DNA of 64,000 nt from Isoperla grammatica (Eukaryota; Arthropoda; Insecta; Plecoptera; Perlodidae): the NCBI GenBank assembly GCA_945910005.1, contig OX246745.1:6623091-6687090 (forward strand), written 5' to 3'. Below the pieces are notes generated by a model. It was not told where the DNA came from, did not search any database, and saw only the letters and a list, made by a program, of their open reading frames with translations. Positions within the stretch are counted from its first letter, which is position 1, and every line of letters begins with the position of its first letter. Below are positions 1-8,920 of this stretch, in pieces. Position numbers and translations under genes: made by a program.

Positions 1-658
1 TTAAGTTTGAAATTTAGAACTTCCCGTTCCGTAATTGAAAAACAGCTCTTGACGGCATAACTCATGTAAACAACTGCCTCCTTGAAGTATTCTTAATAAT
101 ATCAACGATATTAAGTTGGACATTTTACAATATCTAGGATGCAGTGACTTTACAACAATGCCTTTTATACCACTGTTTTCTTCAGCAAATACATTTTGAT
201 ACAGTATTTACCAAAACGTGTTTAAAATAATGCAATTATTTAACATATTGTTGTTAATTAATGTTGAGCAGTGTTCATTTACTAACTAGAAATAAACGTT
301 GGTTCAGTTTAAGTCTTATGAGAGCAATAATCTACTAAAGGGTGGGATTTCAGTACTATTTGTATGATATAAAATTATTGTTTACTGAGATATGACGTCA
401 GAACCTTTTAATCATAAGCAAGATGGCGCAGGTCCGTTTCTGAGCGTGTTTTGACAGCAATATCTTTGACTTCCTGTTAAAGCGATGTTAATGCACCTTT
501 CGAGCCGAAACCAGTTAGTTACTGTTTATTTTAACTTGAGGTAACCAGTAAGCAAATAAAAAAAATGTGTGAGCCTTCCCTATTTGCACAGCGAACGTAG
601 CGGCGCATCTGGCGTGACACTAAACACTGCAAGCGCGCAATTGTTCAAGCCATATAAA
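1..658. other. AT-rich intergenic, no gene seen
   Basis: No coding exon, RNA gene or clear repeat is recognised. An AAGATGGCGC motif of the YY1 type lies near 421, but no open reading frame of note follows it. Confidence 0.5.
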
Positions 659-922
659 TTACAATTTATAACAACTTATTTCATTCGAAGAGGTGCATGT
701 CGAAGGAATGAGGTCAGGATAGTCGTCTGAAGGCCTACCATTCACGGAGTGTCTGGAGCTGTATGTATCCTTCTTCACACACTTTGTGGTAAACCCTGTC
801 CTTCCACATGCTCGGACCCACCTTTCACACAACACCATATTCATATGTGGCTTTGGAAAGCGTACAAAGGTCACTCCACTGCTCCGGCGTAACCCATAAG
901 CACAGTGCTTTGCGGCCGGCAT
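659..922 (-). pseudogene. Degenerate THAP-domain fragment
   Basis: The 87-residue reading frame looks like a THAP DNA-binding domain (C2CH zinc finger found in THAP proteins and P-element-like transposases). It starts MPAAKHCAYG and carries the FVRFPKP block, then CERWVRACGR, and near residues 54-70 a stretch matching the usual VCSRHF..G.P block, here read as YSSRHSVNGRPSDDYPDLIP. Seen directly: the second expected Cys (after AYG) is Leu and the third expected Cys is Ser, so at least two of four zinc ligands are missing. The start codon sits about 50 bases from a promoter-like block at 971-1012. Either a decayed THAP gene or first exon, or the N-terminus of a dead transposase. No further exon was found to the left. 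Confidence 0.55.
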
Positions 923-970
923 GTTTGTTGTGATTGTCCGCTCGAGTTGAAGTACGCGCGCGAGTGACCA

Positions 971-1012
971 CTATCGATATGATAAAGATGGCCGCTGCAT
1001 ATATCGATAGTT
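971..1012. promoter_or_regulatory. Promoter-like TATCGATA / ATGGCCGC cluster
   Basis: Two CTATCGATA-type palindromes in inverted orientation flank an AAAGATGGCCGC motif. TATCGATA is the DRE core known from insect promoters and AAGATGGCGGC is the YY1 core; both tend to lie at transcription starts. The cluster is just upstream of the THAP-like minus-strand frame. Function is inferred from motif content only. Confidence 0.4.
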
Positions 1013-1419
1013 AAAAATAGAACCCAGGCCTATGCTATTCTATCGTGATGTGGGCAAGAGGCGGTCAGGTCGCGCAGGGGGGATGTTTGGAGTTAGTCAG
1101 TGACGACCAGACGACGTATTTTCGGGACAGGTTCTTGAAGTTATTGAAGTTTATTGGCTTATCATAATATTGTGATTATCATTACATTTGACATGATTTA
1201 TTACATTTATGTATTTATAAAAAGGCACAATTTAATTATTGTATGAGTTGAAGATGTTTCCAACTCGAAAACCATCTGCACAACACTTCATGACAACTTT
1301 ATGACAAATCCTATACTTTGTACTTATGTCAAGTCTTTGGATGCTAATAACATGAATGAATGAAAAACACTATAGCATATAAACATTACATACACAATTT
1401 TAATGTAGTGTGTCCTAAC

Positions 1420-1771
1420 CGCAAGAATAGCTTACTATGCTAACTTTGAATCACATATGAGGTACGGCATCAATATATGAGGTAACTCAGTAAAAGCAGA
1501 AACAATATTTAAATTACAAAAAAGAGCAATTAGAAATTTTCTTGGACTCAAACAAAAGAAAAATTATTTTATTAAACCTCACTGTTAGCCACACTTCACC
1601 AAACACAAAATACTTACTTTCTAAAGTCTATACTTATTTCAATCGATACTAAATCTAAAAAAAAAAATATGATTAATGAAGATATTAACAAAAACAATTG
1701 CATTCACAGCCATAACACAAGACAAGCTAACAACATACACACTAGTTATTTCAGGAGAACTCATTCACAAC
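1420..1771 (+). mobile_element. LINE reverse transcriptase C-terminal fragment, 5' half
   Basis: Broken plus-strand translation gives ANFESHMRYGI, then FKLQKRAIRNFLGLK and HSHNTRQANN, typical of the region after the RT domain in Jockey/CR1-type non-LTR elements. Stops interrupt it, so it is dead. It continues at 2459 after a DNA-element insertion: the interrupted codon series is restored in frame if that insertion and one TTAA are removed. Confidence 0.65.
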
Positions 1772-1775
1772 TTAA

Positions 1776-2454
1776 AGGGTTAGTCAGATGAAAAACTAAA
1801 GAACTATCATTTGTATATGTCCACCCTTAAATATGGAAAACATGACTAAAAGATACCATACTTTAAAAGCAGGCGGTTAAAAAATTAAAGAAAACGCGAT
1901 TTTTTGGCTTGTTGCTACCAAGTAGCACCGAGCAACTTTTCTCATGGCAATTCCCATTTACAAAAAATGTTGCCTCGAGATAGTAAAACTACCGCTAAAA
2001 CAGGGCACTTATCAAAAATCGATCAGGAGGTTTAATGTGCATCGTTTCACTACCGATAACATGCTTCTTAGTACGAACGTGTACTTCTACAAAATGCCCT
2101 GCAATTAATTTTCTTGTGACTTGATGTGAAGAAAAGTTGCAATCTGTTTTGAGCGGTACTGTCCGCAGTCGCCGAGTGTTTCGTGGAGCGCTGGCTGGAC
2201 TCGTATTACACAATGAGTGCTCTGTCTATCAGGCAGGCGTTAGTGACCTCAGAACCGATACAGCTGTACTACGCTTTAGAAGAAAAATGCAGCAGAGATG
2301 GCGAAGTGAATCTTATAGAATAGCTAAATGTTCACTATTTTTTTTCTTGCATTGAAGCAACCTATATCAATTTTATTTTACACTTAAATGAATTTCATGC
2401 ACTTATGACTCATTAGTCATTGGTGATTTTTTAGTGTATCACCTGACTAATCCT
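1776..2454. mobile_element. MITE with TTAA target duplication, inserted in a LINE
   Basis: A 679-bp element with inverted ends (left AGGGTTAGTCAGATGA, right end reversed AGGATTAGTCAGGTGA) is flanked on both sides by TTAA (1772-1775 and 2455-2458). TTAA duplications are typical of piggyBac and Kolobok families. No transposase is encoded; reading frames inside are short. Confidence 0.75.
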
Positions 2455-2458
2455 TTAA

Positions 2459-2950
2459 CTCCAATTTTATTAGTTCTAAATTATTTAACAAACTACCAAC
2501 AAGTCTAAAAGCCATTTCTAGTATGAGCATTTTTAACACATTAAAACAACTCCTATCATGTAACAAAGCACAAACTACGATAACACCGTTATCTTGTACT
2601 GCCAACTCTTAATAATATTGGTATTGTGAATAGGCTAATTAAGATATTTATGGTAGGCCCATTTTTTTGTCTTGTGTCTTATGGCTTACATTTTGTCTTA
2701 TTTATTTATAATATTATTTGTTAAGATTAATTTTAGTCTTTTTAGTCTAATTGTGAGGGAATATATCCCAACTACATCCTGTTTCATTCATACAGCAAAT
2801 GCACCTTTCCAAACACCACAACAAAAAAGTTTATTTGTTTAGGGTAAGTAAATTGCTACTTATCATCACAGGCATTAAACTTACGGGTCATCACAAAGTG
2901 TATGCAATGTAATATGCTATATTGATCTGGAAATAAAACTTACTTACTTT
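2459..2950 (+). mobile_element. LINE 3' end (continuation) and 3' UTR
   Basis: Reads NFISSKLFNKLPTSLKAISS, the conserved block that ends many Jockey/CR1-like RT proteins. It joins in frame to the fragment ending at 1771. The AT-rich remainder ends near 2950 with an ACTTACTTACTT simple tail, consistent with a LINE 3' terminus. Confidence 0.6.
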
Positions 2951-3119
2951 TTTGAGTTACACATGGTGAAGTACGAGTTTTCGACTGGATCTGTGAATAA
3001 TGTTTTTCCTTGGTTTCGTTTGCGGATGTGAACGAGTCATTCCAGGTGTCAAGAGATCTTCTTGGAGATGTAGCATCGAGTGTATTATCATTAATTACAA
3101 TAACAATAATACATTCAAT

Positions 3120-3121
3120 AA

Positions 3122-3156
<35 letters not shown>

Positions 3157-3205
3157 AAATAAAAAAATAATAAAAATAATAAAAATAATAATGATAATAA
3201 TAAAT
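3120..3205. repeat. (AAT)n microsatellite
   Basis: An imperfect ATA/AAT trinucleotide run interrupted by AAA blocks. The Ile/Phe/Leu-rich translated frame over it is an artefact. Confidence 0.9.
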
Positions 3206-3469
3206 AAACTCAATGGTGGTACCAGTAGGCAGTAATTTTCAAGCGAAAGCAGTCTAATGTGTTTTCGTGAGCTCATCGCCACTTCCCTGGGTGAGGTGTA
3301 CAGCTTGAAGAAAATCTTGATTGAACAATCCACATCCACGCCTTATGCAATAAACTGTCAAGCTCATGTTATGCAAATCAAATCATGTCTGAAATGGCTT
3401 GTATAAACACTAAACACCCTAAAAACTCAATATTATGGAATTTTTCACTCTAAAATCAGTTATGGTCTA

Positions 3470-3870
3470 ATTTTTTGCTGAAGCTCTGCACTCTGGGAAA
3501 CTGTCTTAAAACTACAGAATAGAGCTACGAGAAATATGCTTCACCTCAATCGTATTGAATCTTGCAGAATTCATTTTAAAAAACTAAAAATATTAACTTT
3601 TTATATCATGCAACTTTTGACTTTTATAAAGAGTAACATCACTAACTGATTCTTTGAGAAAAAATAGGACATCCACTCTCATAAGATGAGTCAAAAATAT
3701 ACTTCCTCCGAATCTATGGCCAAGCATCTGTATAGTGCCAAAAGAGTCCAAGTTACCACTTACCAGGGAACCTTACTTTACAACACTGCCGTATGAGATA
3801 AAACAATGCCCTAGCTTATCTTTATTCAAATTTAGGTTAGAACACATGTCAATAAATTAATTATTTTATT
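3470..3870 (+). mobile_element. Second LINE C-terminal fragment
   Basis: Broken translation gives LQNRATRNMLHLNRIESCRI, then KLKILTFYIMQLLTFIKSN, DIHSHK, and finally TTLPYEIKQCPSLSLFKFR, the end of a CR1/Jockey-type RT protein. Several stops and frameshifts show decay. It lies in the same orientation as the 1.4-2.9 kb LINE but is a distinct copy. Confidence 0.65.
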
Positions 3871-3949
3871 CTGTTCAAAGGAAAATTCCTACCCTAGCCA
3901 AATCGTTCCAACAAGGAGAATATGTTATTATTGTATTAGATGTTTAAAT

Positions 3950-5097
3950 AAGCCACAGGTTAAAAACAAAATTACTTTATGTTAATAATTTAATCATTTA
4001 GTTCTGTAGTGTGAGTTCAAAGAAAAATTCCTAGTCTAGCCTAATTATTTAGGCCTACTAATTTAATGGTACTAGGATACTCTTAGAATACAGAACATTT
4101 CCAGAAACAATGCTCCAGGTATGGTAGCCCTTAACCAGTTCAGTGGCGACTTTCCCTCGCGCTTGCCGTGTAGTGGCGACTTATTTCCCCACGCTACTTG
4201 CGCGCGGTCGGTCGTAAGACCTCCTTCTTTACAAACGTGTTGCTGACAGCATTTCAATACATGTTGTTCTATCTAGCGGAAAAAGATTGAACTAACTTCT
4301 TTCCAGAGGGTGCGGGAAAATTTTAAAGCGAGACTCTTCACGGCCACTGTGGGAGCGATTTCAAAATACTTATGGTGCTTATGACGAGATGTTACGTCCA
4401 AGGCGCTACGGGGATATAACCGGCGTGACGAAATAACTCGTCATGACCACGGAACTTGCACCACTCTTTGCACATAAGATATTAGATTATTATTTATTAT
4501 ATTGTAAAAATGTAGGCTAATATATTTTTGAAGAAATTATATGTAGGCCTAGTTATAAACATAATAACACACAATAAAACTGGATGACGACTGATGAGTA
4601 AAAGATAAGCTAGTAGTTGAGACAAATGAGTAGAATCAATGCTTATGGACAGTTCAAAATGTATTCTTCAAAGTACATGATTTTCACATTACCCAGTAGG
4701 AATGTCTTACAGCTTGTAAATCTTATGTTATGGGCATATAGGTTTAATTTAGGCCGATGCCTTACATTGCTATTTTTATTGACTTGAGCTATTAGTGGTT
4801 TTAATTATGGACTTGGGCCGTGGTCTTAACGGGGGGATGGGGAGACTGTACCTAAATCATGAGGTGGGGGGGAAATGTTATTATATTTTCTTCTCTTTCC
4901 CTTTAATTGTCAATTTTATTCATTATTTAGCTTAAAAATTTATTTCATTTTACTTCAGGGCATTCTATTATTTTATTAGTTTATTTTATGAATTGATAGG
5001 CCTTTGAATATATATAGATGCCCACTTATTAAATCTTGGGGGGAGGGTTGCCTCTGCCACCGGGCTATAAGGCCCAGCCGCAGAAGAGAGAGCTGCT
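3950..5097. other. Intergenic, no gene recognised
   Basis: AT-rich sequence with a short GC-richer patch near 4140-4440. A direct repeat of a ttcaaagraaaattcctas motif occurs near 3878 and 4017. No exon or RNA gene could be supported. Confidence 0.4.
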
Positions 5098-5099
5098 CC

Positions 5100-5101
5100 T
5101 G

Positions 5102-5177
<76 letters not shown>

Positions 5178-5183
5178 AACTAC
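5100..5183. repeat. (CTA)n microsatellite
   Basis: An uninterrupted CTA trinucleotide run of about 75 bases that decays at its right end. Confidence 0.95.
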
Positions 5184-5659
5184 TTCTACTTATTTTGTAA
5201 ATTTGTATTGACTTGGGCTAAATTTGGGATGCAAAAAACGTTTAGGTAATTCTTCCGATTGGGTCCGCGGCTCGTTTGCACAAATGCAGTCACGGAAAGT
5301 ACTTGAAACACTTACTAAAAGACAAATTTATGTTTAAAATGAACCCAAACAAGTTTTGGTGTCCGCTAAAACATTCAAAATTACCCTTTTCGATTATCTA
5401 AAACAGTGTTTAGACGGCGGATTTTCCAATTGTCGCCATGATACTTTTTCTGCCGCCCGACATTCTGTAGTATACCAACGTAGGCCTACCAAAGTGACAT
5501 ATACTGAAAGTGACTGCCCAAGTGCCTGACATCCCACGAAAGGAAGAAGGTTAGGGGGTCAGGTTATGAAACATCTTGAAACGTAGGCCTACTTTCGTTT
5601 ACAACAAATAAATTTAATCCTTCTTCAAATTGTATCACTCAAATAAAATGGTTGGCAAC

Positions 5660-5700
5660 ACTGCCGGAACACTTCCGGAACGTCAAAGATGGCGATCAGT
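5660..5700. promoter_or_regulatory. ETS/YY1-type promoter-like cluster
   Basis: Two CCGGAA-type ETS motifs (GCCGGAACACTTCCGGAAC), a CGTCA half site and AAGATGGCG occur within about 35 bases. This combination is common at TATA-less metazoan promoters. No coding exon is visible immediately downstream on either strand. Confidence 0.35.
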
Positions 5701-5819
5701 AATGGCTGACTAATTTTCTTCCTTCTGTCATCTCGAACTCTTACATCACATTTTCTTTACTTATAAACTGAATTTAAACATTAAAACTACTTAAAAAATA
5801 CTTTGTACACTAGATTTAA

Positions 5820-5866
5820 TATATTTATTACAGTAAATATGAAGAAATGTCATTAATGTTTATTTT
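5820..5866 (-). terminator. Poly(A) signals for the RBX1-like gene
   Basis: Two AATAAA hexamers on the minus strand lie about 160-200 bases beyond the stop codon of the RBX1-like frame, giving it a plausible 3' end. Confidence 0.45.
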
Positions 5867-5929
5867 AATTTACCGAGGTTTGTAGAGCTTGGATGTAGAT
5901 CTAGGCTTCCCACGGCTTAAGCGTAGGCT

Positions 5930-6020
5930 CTAGGGCTAGGCCTAGGCCTAGGTCGCGGCACCAAAAAGTTCCAGTTCCACAGCAAACCCTTGTGACCTGG
6001 CCTAGGCCTAGCCTAGCCAG
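5930..6020. repeat. AGGCCT/CCTAGG palindrome cluster
   Basis: Alternating AGGCCT and CCTAGG palindromes at the 3' end of the RBX1-like gene. Similar clusters occur at 8.8-9.6, 22.2-22.6, 24.9-25.4 and 39.0-39.5 kb. Confidence 0.8.
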
Positions 6021-6021
6021 C

Positions 6022-6390
6022 CTAATTGTTGTAAGATTTACGTGGCCCGTTCATCCACGGAACATTGTCCAAAGGGCACACCTGCCTTATCTTCAGCCAT
6101 CGAGTGATGCAGTGAAAATGAAATGCGTGGTTGCAAGGACCCCACGCAACAGTACACATACTCTCCTCCTCGTTTGTAAGCAATCCCTGTTCAGCTTGGC
6201 ATTCAATGCAGAGATCCAAGATTTGATTGCGGCAAAGCGCACATTTGTCCAACACTATATCCCATGCCCACATCGCCACGGCACTCCACTTCGTTACCTC
6301 GAAACGTTTCTTCTCACCTTCTCCGTTACTAGTAGAAGGTATTTCGCCGTCTTCTTTGTTACCGTCCATGTTAGTAGTACTTCCAGCCAT
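6022..6390 (-). CDS. RBX1-like: RBX1-like RING-H2 protein, intronless
   Basis: A 122-residue protein of the RBX1/ROC1 family, the RING subunit that recruits E2 enzymes to cullin ubiquitin ligases. The cullin-binding strand [19 protein letters not shown] (residues 27-45) matches RBX1 rather than RBX2. All RING-H2 zinc ligands are present: C50, C53, C61, C64, C79, C86, H88, H91, H93, C94, C105 and D108. Differences from human RBX1 (108 aa) are a longer Ser/Thr/Gly-rich N-terminus, three extra residues between C64 and C79, and a different tail after CPLDN ([12 protein letters not shown]). The start has a good Kozak context (A at -3) and poly(A) signals follow. RBX1 is normally multi-exon, so an intronless copy suggests a retrocopy that stayed intact. 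It could also be the species' only, intron-less RBX1. Confidence 0.85.
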   Translation of the reverse strand: MAGSTTNMDGNKEDGEIPSTSNGEGEKKRFEVTKWSAVAMWAWDIVLDKCALCRNQILDLCIECQAEQGLLTNEEESMCTVAWGPCNHAFHFHCITRWLKIRQVCPLDNVPWMNGPRKSYNN

Positions 6391-6938
6391 TTTGATGTGG
6401 TTAATGTAATGGGTTGCTTTTTAGACGACCGAGCCACAGCCTTCTCGACGTGTCAATCCTCCATCGCAAGGTCCGCTTGAATTCCGCCTAGCGGAGGCTC
6501 TTCGAACTCGCAACTTGGGAGTTCGACGAGCCCAGGGCTGGACTGGCACGGCGGGAGACGGGGAAAAATCCCAGTGGGCCGCTGACCTGTTGGGGCCGCT
6601 CAGAGTAGGGCTTGTCGGGAGAGTTGGGGTTAGTTTGTCAGGACTTGTCTGGCTGTCATGAAAAGTGTCCAAACGTAGCATATCCTTGCAATGATCAACA
6701 TTTGAATTGTAATAATTGCTCTTAATAGTATTTAGAACATTGCACAGTAAAATTACCTTGACAATACAGTTTCAAAATGACAAAAGCCTAGCCTACCATT
6801 AATCCTTCATACAATGTTCACCCTAGGACTGGGCCGCCCGGCAATATTTTGTGGCCGCGCGGCAAAGATAATCTCAAACAAAAAATAAATAATAAAATAA
6901 AATAACGTCACTTTTATTGTTGATCATTGTTGTCTTGG

Positions 6939-7120
6939 CAGCGCAGTTAGCCGCGGTCGATTAGCCGTTGGTCTAGTAAACAGCGGTCTCTGCGTTCCAG
7001 GTTCGAATCCTGGCTTGGGCATGGATGTCCTGTGGCATTATTTTATTTTCAAATTCACCCACTCATCGTCTCGATTAGCATCGTTACAAAACCATGAGAC
7101 GTTAAACCCCAAATATCATC
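6939..7120 (+). mobile_element. tRNA-derived SINE, copy 1
   Basis: The head carries A-box-like TTGGTCTAGTAAAC and a B box GGTTCGAATCC, followed by TGGCTTGGGCATGG and a body ending GAGACGTTAAACCC with an ATC-repeat tail. An imperfect target duplication (atcattgttgtct / atcattattgtct) flanks it. Same family as the copy at 26888. Confidence 0.8.
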
Positions 7121-7254
7121 ATCATTATTGTCTGGGAAACTATTTAGATGACTACGAAGTATTTATACAGATATTTTTGGAGCTCTTATTTTATTCATTC
7201 AATGTTAGAATGATTACCAAAATAAATAGTGTTTCAAGTTGTCATTGTAAACCT

Positions 7255-7745
7255 ATCATCATCATCATCATTATCCATCGACGTTTCCTGCTTATTGCAG
7301 GGTCAGCTTGGGTTTCACAACCAAATTTTTCCACCTCTTCCTATCTTCCCACAATCGTACTTCCTCTACTTGCTCCCAGTTCTCTCCTCTCTTCTGTAAG
7401 TCTTCAGCAATCTTTTCCTTCCATCTCTCCCTTGGTCTTCCCCGTCTTCTTCCTTCGATCTTTTTTTCATAATATTCTCCTGCATGGGCATCCTCTCTTC
7501 CGTCATCCGTTTCATGTGTCCAAACCATCTCAGCCTTGTCCTTCCCATTCTGTTCCCTAGCTTCTCCACACCAAGTATTTCTCTAATGTTTGTATTTCTA
7601 ATCCTGTCTCTTCTTGTCTTTTCCACCGTGCTCCTCGGGAATCTCATCTCCGCCGCCTGTATTTGACTTTCTTCTCTATCCCCCATATTCCAGGTTTCTG
7701 CCGCATATGTGAGGATCGGTATGAAATAGGTCTTGTACATGTCGT
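7255..7745 (-). mobile_element. LINE RT C-terminal end with ATG-repeat tail
   Basis: The minus strand reads YKTYFIPILTYAAETW, then RMGRTRLRWFGHMKRM, and after a frameshift GRPRERWKEKIAEDL and WEDRKRWKNLV, the standard C-terminal blocks of endonuclease/RT LINEs of the RTE/Jockey type. At least one frameshift, near 7480, breaks it. The trinucleotide run at 7256-7272 is the 3' tail. Confidence 0.75.
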
Positions 7746-7977
7746 CTTGACCTGGATTGGTATTTCCCTGTTACCACACCAGACCTTTTACACATTAATA
7801 GAAGTTACTGGCCTTTTGTATAAAACCTATAAATCCTAAAATAACAGAATCCTGTACAGGAAATATTATCTGCACCAATGTTATTGTCATAAATCATATA
7901 GTAAACTATATAGTAACTACTACACTATACTACTATATCTTCTTACTATATTTATATACTGCACTACTATACTACAC

Positions 7978-8050
7978 TATTCTACCTCGTTGGTTGAGAG
8001 TGCCCGCCTTGCAAGTCAGAGACCTGGGTTCGATTCCTAGCGGGGTCGGT
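7978..8050 (+). repeat. tRNA-like segment
   Basis: CTCGTTGGTTGAGAGTGCCC followed by an anticodon-arm-like CCTTGCAAG and a B box GGGTTCGATTCC. The acceptor strands do not pair well, so it reads as a SINE head or tRNA relic rather than a working tRNA. Confidence 0.45.
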
Positions 8051-8193
8051 GTTTTACATTCTGTGTTATATGGCATGATAATAACCTCATAGTTTCATAC
8101 ATTATATAATATTCATCATGCATTTTTGTGACTCATTTATGGGCCGCTTTTTACCTGTCCCGGGTCGCTTAGTTTAGTCCCAGTCCAGCCCAG

Positions 8194-8872
8194 GCGCAAG
8201 AAATTCTTTGGGATTTGGAATTTGGAAGAATAATTCAGAATACAACAAACACGACAGCAAAAGTAAGTACATCCGTCACACACAGTGACCAATCACAGTT
8301 TCTCTTTCCTCGAAGCGCGGTATGTTTAAATTTCAGTTATTTTTAGTTGTGTTAGTTTTATTCTGAATTTTCATTTCAGTTAATGGGTTGCCTAGGAATA
8401 AAAATTAACGGGAAGAATTATTCAGAATACAACAAACACAACTAAATCTCCAACCGATGGGTTGACATGGGCAATGACATGGGTTGACGTAATCCTGTAC
8501 TGACGTAATCCCCACGTGCTCCCCACCTAGAATCGAACCCATGATACCGACGCGTTGTTCAGCCAGTTTTACACGATGCCTGAGATATTTAACGTCATAA
8601 ACTGTGGTTTACTAATAAGCCAAATTCATCGAATTTAAAAGATATAATATGCCCAGGCCTACGTATATATAAAAAATGTTATAAAAAAGCTTTATAAGCC
8701 CCGCCTTGTGCCCAGACATGCGCGTAACTGCACTTGACAGGTTGGAAGGAACTGGCGTTGGGTAGTAGTTCGCACTTCGCATTGACGGTCTTGTGTTTGC
8801 CGGTGGATTGAGAAATATTTCGTTTGGAATAGGCCTAGGCTACGCTTCTAATCCTTTTGAATCCATAACACC
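8194..8872. other. UBL4A upstream region with a tRNA-like relic
   Basis: A ggaagaataattcagaat motif occurs twice (near 8223 and 8410). A minus-strand B-box relic (GGTTCGATTCT) lies at about 8523-8560, probably a SINE head. The last 150 bases precede the UBL4A start and should hold its promoter; no TATA box is evident. Confidence 0.4.
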
Positions 8873-8920
8873 ATGAGGATTACCGTGAAAATTTTGTTTG
8901 GAGAGGAACGACACTTTGAG
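8873..8920 (+). CDS. UBL4A: UBL4A exon 1
   Basis: Encodes residues 1-16 (first beta strands of the ubiquitin-like fold) and ends at TTTGAG/gtaaga in phase 0. The ATG is the first in the region and aligns with the human start. Confidence 0.85.

Larger units (their letters stand above)
6533..8193. mobile_element. Possible hAT-like composite with CAGGGCTGGACTGG ends
   Basis: The left end CAGGGCTGGACTGGCA is mirrored at the right by TCCCAGTCCAGCCCAG. The GGGCCGC-rich subterminal blocks resemble known hAT non-autonomous elements. No target duplication was found, and the 1.66-kb interior holds a SINE, a LINE end and a tRNA-like segment, so the interior is composite. Confidence 0.4.

Noticed and set aside
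5004..5249. Poly-tyrosine protein
   Set aside because: Translation of a CTA microsatellite.
5992..6480. 162-residue plus-strand protein
   Set aside because: Shadow of the RBX1-like gene on the other strand.
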